This document shows positions 39,812 to 50,684 of a DNA stretch of 64,000 nucleotides, piece by piece. The notes beneath the pieces were generated by a model. The model ran no database searches. It was not told the DNA's origin and was given only the letters and a program-made list of their open reading frames with translations. Origin of the DNA: Enterobacter asburiae (lineage in GTDB: Bacteria > Pseudomonadota > Gammaproteobacteria > Enterobacterales > Enterobacteriaceae); NCBI RefSeq assembly GCF_021440515.1, contig NZ_JAKCMV010000034.1, positions 1 to 64,000 on the forward strand, read 5' to 3'. The first letter of the stretch is position 1. The number at the start of each line of letters is the position of its first letter. The position numbers and the translations under genes are program-made.

Positions 39812-41491
39812 GTGAAAAACCTAAACCTCTCACAAGTTCTGCCCTTTCGCGCCCTCATCGACGCCTGCTGGAAAGAGAAATACACCTCGTCGCGCTTCCT
39901 GCGTGACGTTATCGCCGGAATAACCGTCGGCATTATCGCCATTCCGCTGGCAATGGCGCTGGCAATTGGCAGCGGCGTTGCGCCGCAGTATGGCCTTTAT
40001 ACCTCTGCGGTGGCGGGGATTGTCATTGCCCTGACCGGCGGCTCGCGCTTCAGCGTGTCCGGCCCGACCGCCGCCTTTGTGGTGATCCTCTACCCCGTTT
40101 CTCAGCAGTTTGGCCTGGCAGGGCTGCTGGTTGCCACCCTGATGTCCGGCGTCTTTTTAATTCTGTTCGGGCTGGCCCGTTTTGGTCGGCTGATAGAATA
40201 TATCCCCCTTTCCGTGACGCTGGGGTTCACTTCCGGGATTGGTATCACCATCGGGACAATGCAGATTAAAGATTTTCTCGGCCTGCAAATGCCCCACGTG
40301 CCGGAACATTATCTGCAAAAAGTGGGCGCGCTGTTTATGGCGCTGCCTACCGCTAACGTCGGCGACGCGGCTATCGGGATTGTCACGCTCGGTACGCTGA
40401 TCCTCTGGCCGCGTTTAGGTATCCGCCTGCCGGGCCATCTGCCCGCGCTGCTGTTGGGCTGTGCGGTGATGGGGATCGTAAACCTGATGGGCGGCAGCGT
40501 GGCGACCATCGGCTCCCAGTTCCACTACGTGCTGGCCGACGGGTCGCAGGGCAGCGGCATTCCGCAGCTTTTACCCCAGCTGGTGCTGCCGTGGGAGCTG
40601 CCCGGTTCTAACTTCACACTGAGCTGGGATTCGCTTCAGGCGCTGCTGCCTGCGGCATTCTCAATGGCGATGCTGGGGGCGATTGAATCCCTGCTCTGCG
40701 CCGTGGTGCTCGACGGCATGACCGGCACAAAGCATAAGGCCAACAACGAGCTGATTGGTCAAGGGCTGGGTAATATCGTCGCGCCGTTCTTCGGCGGTAT
40801 TACCGCAACGGCTGCGATTGCCCGCTCTGCGGCGAACGTCCGCGCGGGGGCAACGTCACCAATTTCTGCCGTGGTCCACGCGCTGCTGGTGATCCTCGCC
40901 CTGCTGATCCTCGCCCCGCTGCTCTCGTGGCTGCCGCTCTCCGCCATGGCGGCCCTGCTGCTGATGGTGGCGTGGAATATGAGCGAAGCGCATAAGGTGG
41001 TGTATCTGCTGCGAAAAGCGCCAAAAGACGACATCATCGTGATGCTGATCTGCATGTCGCTCACCGTGCTGTTCGATATGGTGATCGCCATCAGCGTCGG
41101 GATCGTGCTGGCCTCGCTGCTGTTTATGCGCCGCATTGCGCGGATGACCCGCCTTGCCCCGGTCAATGTCGACACCCCCGACGACGTGCTGGTGCTGCGC
41201 GTAATTGGCCCGCTGTTCTTTGCTGCCGCCGAAGGGCTGTTCACCGATCTGGAGTCGCGCATCGCAGAGAAACGGATCGTGGTGCTGAAGTGGGATGCGG
41301 TGCCGGTGCTGGATGCGGGCGGTCTGGACGCCTTCCAGCGTTTCGTGAAGCGCCTGCCGGAAGGCTGCGAGCTGCGGGTAAGCAATCTTGAGTTTCAGCC
41401 GCTGCGCACCATGGCGCGAGCGGGCGTGCAGCCTATTCCGGGTCGCCTCGCGTTTTATCCTAACCGGGAGGCGGCGTTAGCTGACCTGTAA
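39812..41491 (+). CDS. dauA: C4-dicarboxylic acid transporter DauA (SulP family)
   Basis: Inner-membrane SulP/SLC26-family transporter; in E. coli DauA takes up succinate and other C4-dicarboxylates aerobically at acidic pH. The 559 residues equal the E. coli length. About 14 hydrophobic helices carry the SulP signature ([29 protein letters not shown] split over helices 2-3), and a C-terminal STAS domain (about 435-550) has [15 protein letters not shown]. Start is GTG at 39812, as in the E. coli homologue. Confidence 0.95.
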   Translation: MKNLNLSQVLPFRALIDACWKEKYTSSRFLRDVIAGITVGIIAIPLAMALAIGSGVAPQYGLYTSAVAGIVIALTGGSRFSVSGPTAAFVVILYPVSQQFGLAGLLVATLMSGVFLILFGLARFGRLIEYIPLSVTLGFTSGIGITIGTMQIKDFLGLQMPHVPEHYLQKVGALFMALPTANVGDAAIGIVTLGTLILWPRLGIRLPGHLPALLLGCAVMGIVNLMGGSVATIGSQFHYVLADGSQGSGIPQLLPQLVLPWELPGSNFTLSWDSLQALLPAAFSMAMLGAIESLLCAVVLDGMTGTKHKANNELIGQGLGNIVAPFFGGITATAAIARSAANVRAGATSPISAVVHALLVILALLILAPLLSWLPLSAMAALLLMVAWNMSEAHKVVYLLRKAPKDDIIVMLICMSLTVLFDMVIAISVGIVLASLLFMRRIARMTRLAPVNVDTPDDVLVLRVIGPLFFAAAEGLFTDLESRIAEKRIVVLKWDAVPVLDAGGLDAFQRFVKRLPEGCELRVSNLEFQPLRTMARAGVQPIPGRLAFYPNREAALADL

Positions 41492-41503
41492 CCGGCGAAA
41501 AAA

Positions 41504-41527
41504 AAACGGCTCTGAAAAGAGCCGTTT
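41504..41527. terminator. bidirectional terminator between dauA and ychH
   Basis: AAACGGCTC-TGAAAA-GAGCCGTTT with nine A on the left and TTTCTC on the right, between converging genes. Confidence 0.88.
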
Positions 41528-41546
41528 CTCTGTAACCGTCACGCTG

Positions 41547-41822
41547 TTAGCCGTGTTTATGCTGATCCCGGCGGCAACGTTTGTCGTAGTGGCGTACCCA
41601 CCAGTATCTGTCGCTAACCTGCTCATGGCCGCTTACGCGCGCCCCGGCGAGCCACAAAACGGCCCCGAGGAAGATACTTAACACCGCGCCGTGCGCGAAG
41701 TACTGTGGGAGGTCAAGTTGAGGCAACTGGTTTAAAATGGAATAACCGACACCGCCCACCATCACAAACAGTCCCAACCCCATAAGCACGTTACCGAGTA
41801 TCGAAGCGTTTTTGCGTTTCAT
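41547..41822 (-). CDS. ychH: YchH family stress-associated inner-membrane protein
   Basis: A 91-residue protein with two membrane helices (about 8-28 and 42-62) and a basic C-terminal tail (WWVRHYDKRCRR), matching E. coli YchH. In E. coli ychH is stress induced and CRP dependent; its molecular role is unclear. GGAGGTGATAT is a strong ribosome site before the ATG. It is divergent from pth over 273 bp. Confidence 0.93.
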   Translation of the reverse strand: MKRKNASILGNVLMGLGLFVMVGGVGYSILNQLPQLDLPQYFAHGAVLSIFLGAVLWLAGARVSGHEQVSDRYWWVRHYDKRCRRDQHKHG

Positions 41823-42095
41823 ATATCACCTCCGGAACTTTGGGTCGCAGGGGAAAAGCCCCTAATCCTTGTGTGTAAAGTATAGACAACGGTGCTTTTG
41901 TGAGTTGCGCGGGCGATCACAATAATGGCCACCGTTCGTACAAAAGTTTACAAATAAGCAACTGAAGCGCATGAAATTCTAATGGTTCAGGGCGTGAATT
42001 ATTCCGCTTTCGCGGTAGTTGTCGCAGAATTTTGTCAACCGGCTCGCCAGACAGTAAACTACGCGCCAGATCTGGAACCCATTAGGAATGAAAAC

Positions 42096-42680
42096 GTGAC
42101 GATTAAACTGATTGTCGGTCTTGCCAACCCGGGCGCTGAATATGCCGCAACGCGCCACAACGCGGGCGCCTGGTATGTCGATCTGCTGGCCGAACGGTTA
42201 CGTGCTCCCCTGCGTGAAGAACCTAAGTTTTACGGCTATACCTCACGTATTAACCTGGCCGGTGCCGACGTGCGCCTGCTGGTGCCGACCACCTTTATGA
42301 ACCTGAGCGGCAAAGCCGTCGCCGCGATGGCGACGTTTTATCGTATTAACCCTGACGAGATCCTCGTCGCCCACGATGAGCTCGATCTGCCGCCGGGCGT
42401 GGCAAAATTCAAGCTGGGCGGCGGTCACGGCGGTCATAACGGCCTGAAGGACATCATCAGCAAGCTGGGGAATAACCCGAATTTCCACCGTTTGCGCGTG
42501 GGAATCGGCCATCCGGGCGATAAAAACAAAGTTGTCGGTTTTGTGCTGGGTAAGCCCCCGGTTTCTGAGCAGAAACTGATAGACGAAGCCGTAGACGAAG
42601 CGGCGCGTTGCACCGAAATCTGGCTCAAAGACGGTTTAACGAAGGCGACAAATCGCCTGCACGCTTTCAAAGCGCAATAA
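42096..42680 (+). CDS. pth: peptidyl-tRNA hydrolase
   Basis: Releases tRNA from prematurely dropped peptidyl-tRNA. The GTG at 42096 ([13 protein letters not shown]) gives 194 residues, the E. coli length; the longer in-frame reading from 41982 is rejected because homology starts here and AGGAATG precedes the GTG. Catalytic His (TRHNAG, residue 21 counting Met), Asn (NPG) and the HDELDLP aspartate are present. ychF follows after 126 bp in the same direction. Confidence 0.97.
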   Translation: MTIKLIVGLANPGAEYAATRHNAGAWYVDLLAERLRAPLREEPKFYGYTSRINLAGADVRLLVPTTFMNLSGKAVAAMATFYRINPDEILVAHDELDLPPGVAKFKLGGGHGGHNGLKDIISKLGNNPNFHRLRVGIGHPGDKNKVVGFVLGKPPVSEQKLIDEAVDEAARCTEIWLKDGLTKATNRLHAFKAQ

Positions 42681-42806
42681 TCAGCGCGTAACGGCTTTTT
42701 TGCCGCGCGGCATCCGGGTTACGTGTATAATAGGCGTAGTTATTTACTTTTCTTCAATCGGTTAATGCTAACGGATTGATAATCAAGATATTAAGGTGAT
42801 TTAGAA

Positions 42807-43901
42807 ATGGGATTCAAATGCGGTATCGTTGGTCTGCCTAACGTTGGCAAATCCACCCTGTTTAACGCGCTGACCAAAGCGGGCATCGAAGCAGCAAACT
42901 TCCCGTTCTGTACCATCGAACCCAACACCGGCGTCGTACCGATGCCCGATCCTCGTCTGGACCAGCTGGCTGAAATCGTGAAGCCGCAGCGCATCCTGCC
43001 GACCACCATGGAGTTCGTGGACATCGCGGGTCTGGTAAAAGGCGCATCCAAAGGTGAAGGCCTGGGCAACCAGTTCCTGACCAACATTCGTGAAACCGAA
43101 GCGATCGGCCACGTTGTGCGTTGCTTTGAAAACGACAACATCATCCACGTAAACAACAAAGTGGATCCGGCTGACGATATCGACGTCATCAACACCGAGC
43201 TGGCCCTGTCTGACCTCGACACCTGCGAGCGCGCCATTCATCGCGTGCAGAAACGCGCCAAAGGCGGCGACAAAGATGCAAAAGCCGAGCTGGCCGCGCT
43301 GGAAAAATGTCTGCCGCAGCTCGAAAACGCGGGCATGCTGCGCGCGCTGAAAAACCTGACCGAAGAAGATAAAGCGGCGATCAAATACCTGAGCTTCCTG
43401 ACGCTGAAACCAACCATGTATATCGCGAACGTAAACGAAGACGGTTTTGAAAATAACCCGTACCTCGACAAAGTGCGTGAAATCGCAGCGGCGGAAGGCT
43501 CTGTGGTGGTTGCGGTATGTGCTGCCGTTGAATCTGACATCGCCGAGCTGGACGACGCAGACCGTGAAGAGTTCATGGCCGAGCTGGGTCTGGAAGAGCC
43601 AGGCCTGAACCGCGTGATCCGCGCGGGCTACGAGCTGCTGAATCTGCAAACCTACTTCACCGCTGGCGTGAAAGAAGTGCGTGCGTGGACCATCCCGGTA
43701 GGGGCAACCGCGCCGCAGGCGGCGGGTAAAATCCACACCGACTTTGAGAAAGGCTTCATCCGTGCGCAAACCATCGCGTTTGAAGACTTCATCACCTACA
43801 AAGGTGAGCAGGGCGCGAAAGAGGCCGGCAAAATGCGTGCAGAAGGTAAAGACTACATCGTTAAAGATGGCGATGTGATGAACTTCCTGTTCAACGTCTA
43901 A
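42807..43901 (+). CDS. ychF: redox-regulated ATPase YchF (Obg-family)
   Basis: P-loop ATPase of the Obg group that binds ribosomes and influences oxidative stress response and translation start selection. The 364-residue protein is one residue longer than E. coli YchF. G1 is GLPNVGKST (9-17), G3 [10 protein letters not shown], and the usual NKxD is replaced by NVNE (IANVNEDG), which explains ATP preference. A TGS domain occupies the C-terminal 85 residues. A TATAAT at 42726-42731 may serve its own promoter. Confidence 0.97.
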   Translation: MGFKCGIVGLPNVGKSTLFNALTKAGIEAANFPFCTIEPNTGVVPMPDPRLDQLAEIVKPQRILPTTMEFVDIAGLVKGASKGEGLGNQFLTNIRETEAIGHVVRCFENDNIIHVNNKVDPADDIDVINTELALSDLDTCERAIHRVQKRAKGGDKDAKAELAALEKCLPQLENAGMLRALKNLTEEDKAAIKYLSFLTLKPTMYIANVNEDGFENNPYLDKVREIAAAEGSVVVAVCAAVESDIAELDDADREEFMAELGLEEPGLNRVIRAGYELLNLQTYFTAGVKEVRAWTIPVGATAPQAAGKIHTDFEKGFIRAQTIAFEDFITYKGEQGAKEAGKMRAEGKDYIVKDGDVMNFLFNV

Positions 43902-43917
43902 GTCCCCTTCCCCATTT

Positions 43918-43946
43918 AAAAATCCACGCATCGCGTGGATTTTTTT
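43918..43946 (+). terminator. intrinsic terminator of ychF
   Basis: AAAATCCACGC-ATC-GCGTGGATTTTTTT, 17 bp after the ychF stop, with a clear T-run. The 155 bp that follow are A/T-rich and show no other gene before the lipoprotein. Confidence 0.93.
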
Positions 43947-44101
43947 ACCCGTTATTTCACTGCGCCCCGTTTATATTTAAGAATCGTCATAGCTTTTCTC
44001 TCATCGTTATTTCTTTATACTCCCCCGCCAGTAAAGCCTCCCCAAGTGCCATTAATATAATTATTAAAATCAATTATTTACAAATAAAAAGGGATGCAGA
44101 C

Positions 44102-44323
44102 GTGCCGGTAAAAGTATTATCACTGTGTTTATTTTCTTTAAGCCTTGCGGCCTGCGAGTCATACGATCCTGACACGCACGATATCAACCTGGGGACACCT
44201 GGAAATGAGAAAATTCATGCCTCTGTCTCGGGTGCAGATAGCGGGGGACGTCATATGGAGCAAATTCGCCAGCGCGGATGCGCGGACAATACGGTCGACT
44301 GCTCGGCCACGTTCGGCTGGTAG
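44102..44323 (+). CDS. small predicted lipoprotein, unknown function
   Basis: A 73-residue protein with a lipoprotein signal (hydrophobic core LSLCLFSLSLAAC, lipobox LAAC, Cys18). The 56-residue mature part is acidic and polar, with two cysteines near the end (RGCADNTVDC) that could form a disulfide. GTG start behind AAGGGATG. Asp does not follow the lipidated Cys (it is CES), so outer-membrane sorting would be expected. I do not recognise the family. No neighbour is clearly co-transcribed. Confidence 0.65.
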   Translation: MPVKVLSLCLFSLSLAACESYDPDTHDINLGTPGNEKIHASVSGADSGGRHMEQIRQRGCADNTVDCSATFGW

Positions 44324-44403
44324 CAGGATGATATGTATTCGTTGTTAGTTTGTTAAATAAAGTGATGTAGACTTCATCGGATACCCACCTATGCGGAGTC
44401 CAG

Positions 44404-46680
44404 ATGAAAACCACAAAACGCTCAGTCCCCGGTATCCGGCATTACGACGGTCCTGCGGGCGGCTGGGGTGCCTTAAAAGCCACCGCCATCGCCGTTCGCA
44501 CGCAGATAGACACCCTGGACGCCCCCGCCACCCTGCTTCGCACCAACCAGCCCGACGGGTTTGACTGCCCCGGCTGCGCGTGGCCGGACAAAGAGCACAA
44601 ATCCACCTTCCAGTTTTGCGAGAACGGCGCGAAGGCGGTGACGTGGGAAGCCACCAGCAAACGCGTGACGCCCGAGTTTCTGGCGAAAAATACCGTCACC
44701 GAGCTGCTGGCGCGATCTGATTTCGAGCTGGAAGGCTACGGTCGCCTGACCCACCCGCTGCGTTACGACCGGGCGAGCGATACCTTCCGCCCCGTCGAAT
44801 GGGACGAGGCGTTTGCGCGCATCGGCGAGATCCTGCGCGACCTTGAGCCTGACGAGGTGGAGTTTTACACCTCCGGGCGAGCCTCTAACGAAGCGGCATA
44901 TCTGTTCCAGCTTTTCGCGCGCGAGTACGGCACCAATAACTTCCCTGACTGCTCCAACATGTGCCACGAAGCCACCAGCACCGGCCTGCCGCGCTCCATT
45001 GGCATCGGTAAAGGCACCGTATCGCTGGATGATTTCGACAAAACCGAGCTGGTGATCTCCATCGGGCATAACCCCGGCACGAACCACCCGCGCATGATGG
45101 GCACGCTGCACGAGCTGGCGCGTCGCGGGGTGCCGATTATCGTCTTTAACCCGCTGCGCGAACGTGCGCTGGAGCGTTTTGCCGACCCGCAAAGCGTGGT
45201 GGAGATGGCGACCTATGGCTCTACCGATATCGCCTCAACCTATTATCAGGTGAAGGCGGGCGGCGATGCGGCGGCGCTAAAAGGGGTGGCGAAACATCTG
45301 CTGGAGATGGACGATGCGCTGGACAACGCCTTTATCGCCGACCATACCGAGGGCTTTAACGCGTTTGCTGAGGATATTGCGCACACCGCCTGGGAAGCCA
45401 TCGAGCGCGAGTCCGGGTTAACCCGGGCGGCGCTGAAAAACGTCGCCGGGGCGTATGCAAAATCCAACGCCACCATCATCACCTACGGCATGGGCATCAC
45501 CCAGCACAACAAAGGCACCGCGAACGTGCGTCTGATTGCCGACCTGCTGCTGCTCCGCGGCAACATAGGCAAACCCGGCGCGGGGATCTGTCCCCTGCGC
45601 GGACACTCCAACGTGCAGGGCAACCGCACCGTCGGCATTACCGAGAAACCCGGCTCCGCCTTCTTAAACCGCATCAAAGAGGTCTTTGGCTTCGAGCCGC
45701 CCGCCGCGCACGGCCATGACGCGGTGCAGGCGACTCAGGCGATGATTGACGGGCGCGCGAAGGCGCTGCTCGCCCTCGGCGGGAACTTTGCGGTGGCGAT
45801 GCCCGATCACGAGAACGGCTTCCCGGCGATGGGCAAGCTTGATCTGAGCGTTCACGTTGGCACCAAGCTTAACCGCACGCACCTGCTGGTCGGCAAAGAA
45901 ACCTATATTCTGCCCTGCCTGGGCCGCACCGAGCTGGATATGCAGCAGAGCGGGCGTCAGTCCATCACCGTGGAAGATTCCATGTCGATGGTCCACGCCT
46001 CGTCCGGCAAGCTGAAGCCCGCCTCCCCGCAGATCCGCTCTGAACCGGCGATTGTGGCGGGCCTGGCGAAAGCCACGCTGCCCGACACCAAAGTGAACTG
46101 GCTGACGCTGGTGGAGGACTACGACCGCATCCGCGATCTTATCGAACAAACCCTGCCCGGCTTTGAGGATTACAACGCGCGCATTCGCGTGCCCGGCGGC
46201 TTTCGAATGCCGCTGCCGCCAACGGAGCGCGTCTGGCCGACCGCAACGGGCAAAGCGATGTTCTCGGTGTTTGACGGCGTGGATGAAAACGCGCCGGGCG
46301 AAGGGGATAACGTCCTGCGCCTGATCACCCTGCGCAGCCACGACCAGTACAACACCACCATCTATGCGCTGGACGATCGCTATCGCGGCGTGTTTGGCCG
46401 CCGCGATATTCTGTTTATGAATGAAGGGGATATGGCGGCGTTAAGTCTGGAGCACGGCGACCGTGTGGATATCGAAACCGCCCTGCCGGGAAGCCGCCAG
46501 CGGCTGGACGATATTACCGTGGTGGCCTACGGCATTGCGCCGGGTTCAGTGGGCGCCTATTACCCGGAGGCCAACGTGCTGGTGCCGCTCGATTACCTCG
46601 ACAAAGAGAGCGGAACGCCCTCCTACAAGTCCGTTCCCATCCGCGTCACGCTGCGCTCGAAAGAGATCCGCCAGATGTAG
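44404..46680 (+). CDS. FdhF/YdeP-family molybdopterin oxidoreductase
   Basis: A 758-residue cytoplasmic molybdopterin enzyme resembling E. coli YdeP, a member of the formate dehydrogenase H group linked to acid resistance whose substrate is unknown. There is no N-terminal Fe-S motif of the four-cysteine type; instead CPGCAWPD (Cys55, Cys58) and DCSNMCHEATSTGLP are seen. The molybdopterin domains (about 115-470) and the C-terminal molydop-binding domain (about 640-750) are complete. GGAG precedes the ATG. It converges with the PhnD-like gene, their stop codons abutting. Confidence 0.88.
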   Translation: MKTTKRSVPGIRHYDGPAGGWGALKATAIAVRTQIDTLDAPATLLRTNQPDGFDCPGCAWPDKEHKSTFQFCENGAKAVTWEATSKRVTPEFLAKNTVTELLARSDFELEGYGRLTHPLRYDRASDTFRPVEWDEAFARIGEILRDLEPDEVEFYTSGRASNEAAYLFQLFAREYGTNNFPDCSNMCHEATSTGLPRSIGIGKGTVSLDDFDKTELVISIGHNPGTNHPRMMGTLHELARRGVPIIVFNPLRERALERFADPQSVVEMATYGSTDIASTYYQVKAGGDAAALKGVAKHLLEMDDALDNAFIADHTEGFNAFAEDIAHTAWEAIERESGLTRAALKNVAGAYAKSNATIITYGMGITQHNKGTANVRLIADLLLLRGNIGKPGAGICPLRGHSNVQGNRTVGITEKPGSAFLNRIKEVFGFEPPAAHGHDAVQATQAMIDGRAKALLALGGNFAVAMPDHENGFPAMGKLDLSVHVGTKLNRTHLLVGKETYILPCLGRTELDMQQSGRQSITVEDSMSMVHASSGKLKPASPQIRSEPAIVAGLAKATLPDTKVNWLTLVEDYDRIRDLIEQTLPGFEDYNARIRVPGGFRMPLPPTERVWPTATGKAMFSVFDGVDENAPGEGDNVLRLITLRSHDQYNTTIYALDDRYRGVFGRRDILFMNEGDMAALSLEHGDRVDIETALPGSRQRLDDITVVAYGIAPGSVGAYYPEANVLVPLDYLDKESGTPSYKSVPIRVTLRSKEIRQM

Positions 46681-47436
46681 TCAGTCCAGCAGCGGCGACC
46701 ACGCCTCACGGGTCGCCGCGCTAAACCCGCGGATCAGCACCGCATCGCACACCTGCCGGTATTCCGGCAAACTCACCAGCCCGGTTAGCGCCTCGCGAAT
46801 CGCCTGGAGCCTGTCTGGTGTCGTTTTGCCGGAGGTAATCAGCGGCAAACCCGGCGTCAGCGGGCTTTGCTCAATGACCGCCAGCCCGGCAACGACATCC
46901 GGCTCGTGGCGCTGCAACAGCGCCCAGGTCACGCAGTCGATAGCCGCCAGATCCGCCCTACCGTCCTTAATCTCAATCAGCGACCGGCGATGGCTGCCGC
47001 TAAAGCTGACGCGGGTGAAATACCGATCCAGTACCTCGGGCGCGATGCGTTTGCGCAGCACGTTATAGCCGGACTGGGAGTCTGAGGAGTTACACACCAG
47101 CCGCCGCCCGCGAAAATCCGCAACGGTAAGATGTTTATCCGAATCGCGCGCCACCAGAAAGCTGCGGTAGCCCATGCCGTCACAGCCCGGCGCGGCGTAG
47201 TGAAAAGCGCCCACCACCTGCACGTCCGGCATGCGCGTCACCAGCGGATAGCCGCAGGTCTGGCTGAGGATCAGATCCGGCTGCTGCCAGTGGGCCAGCA
47301 GATCCGCCTCGGGCAGACAGTAATGCTCACTAAGTATTACGCCGCGCGCCGCCAGCAGGTGGTTAACCGCCTGCCACAGCGCCTCGGTATCGGCCCGATC
47401 CACGGCATACATCGGAAAGGCCAGTCGGTTACTCAT
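46681..47436 (-). CDS. PhnD-like substrate-binding protein without signal peptide
   Basis: A 251-residue protein of the phosphate/phosphonate (PhnD/SsuA/NMT1-like) binding fold: LILSQTCGYPLVTR, GRRLVCNSSDSQSGYNVLR and GRADLAAIDCVTWALL are typical lobes. It has no signal peptide or lipobox, and no permease or ATPase gene is near, so it is probably not a classical ABC binding protein. Its start overlaps the end of the desaturase gene by 8 bp, pointing to coupled translation. Ligand unknown. Confidence 0.78.
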   Translation of the reverse strand: MSNRLAFPMYAVDRADTEALWQAVNHLLAARGVILSEHYCLPEADLLAHWQQPDLILSQTCGYPLVTRMPDVQVVGAFHYAAPGCDGMGYRSFLVARDSDKHLTVADFRGRRLVCNSSDSQSGYNVLRKRIAPEVLDRYFTRVSFSGSHRRSLIEIKDGRADLAAIDCVTWALLQRHEPDVVAGLAVIEQSPLTPGLPLITSGKTTPDRLQAIREALTGLVSLPEYRQVCDAVLIRGFSAATREAWSPLLD

Positions 47437-48382
47437 CGTCTTTTTTCACTCCCGGATGTGCGGTAACGTCCACCGGCGTGGCCCAAAACTGGCGAAGCCA
47501 CTGCCCGTATCCCCTGACCACAAACCCCTGGTTACGCTGCTGATACGCCTCCCGCTGGTGAAGATAAATCGTCTTCAGCCCGTACCAGGGCACGCCGGGG
47601 AGGTCATGGTGTACTGAATGGTAGTTGAGATTTAAAAACAGCACCTGCCAGAACAGGCCGGCTTCGTTGATGACCGAGCGCGCCAGCGGGTCGTCCGCCG
47701 TGCGATGCTCGAGGAAAGAGCGCACCTTAGTGAGCGCCAGCGCCGGATAGCTCACCGCCAGCGCAAACCAGACGGGGGAGAAACCCCGCTGCGCCATCCA
47801 GATAAAAAGTACCGCCAGCAGCGCGCCGTGCATCAGCCACATCCCCATCGCCCGCAGGTGCAGATGGCGAAACGCCGCCACCGCGCTGCCCAGCGTGTCG
47901 GTAATATCGAGCAGCGGGGCCAGCAGCAGTCGGCCGATAAAGGTGTTGCGCAGGTGTATCACCCGCTTTTGCCACGGGCGAAAACGCGCCCAGCTTTCCG
48001 GCGTGAAGTAATACGACTCCGGATCGTCCTGCGGCACCGTCAGACTATCGTTGCGATGGTGGGCCAGATGCGAGTCGCGGTACAGGCCGAAGGGATACCA
48101 GACCGCCAGCGGCAGCGTGCCGAAAAGCTGGTTAAACCGGAGAAAGCGCGTGGGGTGACCGTGGATCAGCTCATGCTGAAGCGACATATACCAGGCGGTG
48201 AAAAAGATAAGCAGCAGCGTGGCGGGCAGCAGGCCGAGGATCTGCCAGAAGGCCAGCGTGGCAAACCAGCCGCCATAAATCGTGATAATTAAAAGCCAGG
48301 TGGGCAGTTCGCTGCGCCACATCAGGTGCGCGGCGAGCGTGTGAATATGTTCGCGCTGTTGCGGGTGGAGATATTTACTCAT
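47429..48382 (-). CDS. membrane fatty-acid desaturase-family protein
   Basis: A 317-residue membrane protein of the FA_desaturase superfamily. Three histidine boxes for the di-iron site are present: HELIHGH (70-76), HLAHHR (105-110) and HSVHHD (near 250), between about four to five membrane helices. The ATG at 48382 (MSKYLHPQQREHIH) is chosen over a start 14 codons upstream. The family includes desaturases, hydroxylases and related oxygenases; the substrate is unknown. It overlaps the PhnD-like gene downstream, forming a two-gene operon. Confidence 0.85.
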   Translation of the reverse strand: MSKYLHPQQREHIHTLAAHLMWRSELPTWLLIITIYGGWFATLAFWQILGLLPATLLLIFFTAWYMSLQHELIHGHPTRFLRFNQLFGTLPLAVWYPFGLYRDSHLAHHRNDSLTVPQDDPESYYFTPESWARFRPWQKRVIHLRNTFIGRLLLAPLLDITDTLGSAVAAFRHLHLRAMGMWLMHGALLAVLFIWMAQRGFSPVWFALAVSYPALALTKVRSFLEHRTADDPLARSVINEAGLFWQVLFLNLNYHSVHHDLPGVPWYGLKTIYLHQREAYQQRNQGFVVRGYGQWLRQFWATPVDVTAHPGVKKDDE

Positions 48383-48562
48383 TCCTTCAGACGCCGTTTC
48401 GCCAGAGAGACAATGCCCTGACATTCTGCGAAAACGCCTGAAATAACAACGAAGTTAAATTGCTATCCTTTGCCGAAAATGCGGGCAACGACGTGCCGCT
48501 GCGCGAGGTAGTCGCTTCTCCTGCCGCTTGACTTATTTTGCGATAAAGGTACTTTTCAGGAC

Positions 48563-49543
48563 ATGAAAAAGATCCTGATTATCGTTCCCGACGGCGGCAT
48601 GCTGTTCGAAGCCGCCGGTATCGCCGACATTCTGATGCAGGCCAACCGGCTGCACCCGGAAGGCCCGCTGCATCCCTGCTACCGCATTATTATCGCCACC
48701 ACCCAGCCGCATCAGGTGATCCACGGTCAGTCTGGCTTAAACCTGCTGGCGGACTACCGCCTGCCGGAGCTTGATCCCCGCGAGCCGCTGGACACCATCA
48801 TCATTACCGGGCGCGGGATGAACGAACAGGAGAGCACCGCCGTGGTGGACTGGCTGCATCTTGCCGCGCCCCATGCCCGCCGCGTGGCCTCAATTTGCGG
48901 CGGCGCGATGCTGCTGGCGCAGACCGGCCTGCTTAACGGCCGCCGGGCAACGACCCACTGGCGGCTGCTGGACACGATGCAGGCCGCCTACCCGGAAATT
49001 ACCGTCGAGGGCGGGCCGCTTTATATTCAGGATGGCCCAATCTGGACCTCGGGCGGCGTCAGCTCAGGGTTTGACCTGACCCTTGCGCTGGTTGAGGATG
49101 ATTACGGTTTCAGCCTTGCCCGCGACGTGGCGCAGGACATGGTGATGTACCTGCGTCGCCCCGGCGGACAGCTTCAGTTCAGCCGCTACAATTTGCCCCC
49201 CTCGGGCGCGTCGGCGCCGATTAACGAACTCCAGACCTGGATCCTGCAAAACCTCACCGCCGACCTGTGCGTGGAGAATCTGGCGCAAAGAGTCGCCATG
49301 AGTCCGCGCAACTTCACCCGCGTCTTTACCCGCGAAACCGGCGCTTCCCCGGCAAAGTACGTCACCGAGGCGCGCCTCGCCGCCGCGCGTCAGCTTCTTG
49401 AGCAGACCGCCGAACCGCTGGATCGTATCGCCGAAAAGAGCGGCTTTGGCAGCAGCATCAACCTGCGCCGGGTATTTGAAAAACAGCTTCATCTCACCCC
49501 CGGGGAATACCGCCAGCGCTTCCACTGCCGCAAGATGGCGTAA
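48563..49543 (+). CDS. GlxA-type AraC-family transcriptional regulator
   Basis: A 326-residue regulator with an N-terminal DJ-1/PfpI (type 1 glutamine amidotransferase-like) domain (about 1-175), where SICGGAMLLAQ has Cys112 at the nucleophile elbow, and a C-terminal AraC helix-turn-helix pair (about 220-315, LCVENLAQRVAMSPRNFTRVF). GlxA-type regulators often sense small amines or metabolites. It is divergent from the desaturase/PhnD-like operon (181 bp apart), a likely target, and is followed after 78 bp by the broken gap gene. Confidence 0.88.
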   Translation: MKKILIIVPDGGMLFEAAGIADILMQANRLHPEGPLHPCYRIIIATTQPHQVIHGQSGLNLLADYRLPELDPREPLDTIIITGRGMNEQESTAVVDWLHLAAPHARRVASICGGAMLLAQTGLLNGRRATTHWRLLDTMQAAYPEITVEGGPLYIQDGPIWTSGGVSSGFDLTLALVEDDYGFSLARDVAQDMVMYLRRPGGQLQFSRYNLPPSGASAPINELQTWILQNLTADLCVENLAQRVAMSPRNFTRVFTRETGASPAKYVTEARLAAARQLLEQTAEPLDRIAEKSGFGSSINLRRVFEKQLHLTPGEYRQRFHCRKMA

Positions 49544-50632
<1,089 letters not shown>

Positions 50633-50648
50633 CGCCCGGTGTAAAAAA

Positions 50649-50675
50649 GCCCGGTGGCGCTGGCGCTTACCGGGC
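50649..50675. repeat. REP-type palindrome
   Basis: GCCCGGT and ACCGGGC enclose GGCGCTGGCGCTT, followed by CTACG. It belongs to the same family as the copy at 195 and lies between the converging gap pseudogene and the MFS gene. Confidence 0.8.
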
Positions 50676-50684
50676 CTACGTTCA

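Noticed and set aside
42801-43931. Long open frame antisense to ychF (376 codons)
   Set aside because: It is fully opposite a universally conserved gene and covers its terminator; codon mirroring explains it.
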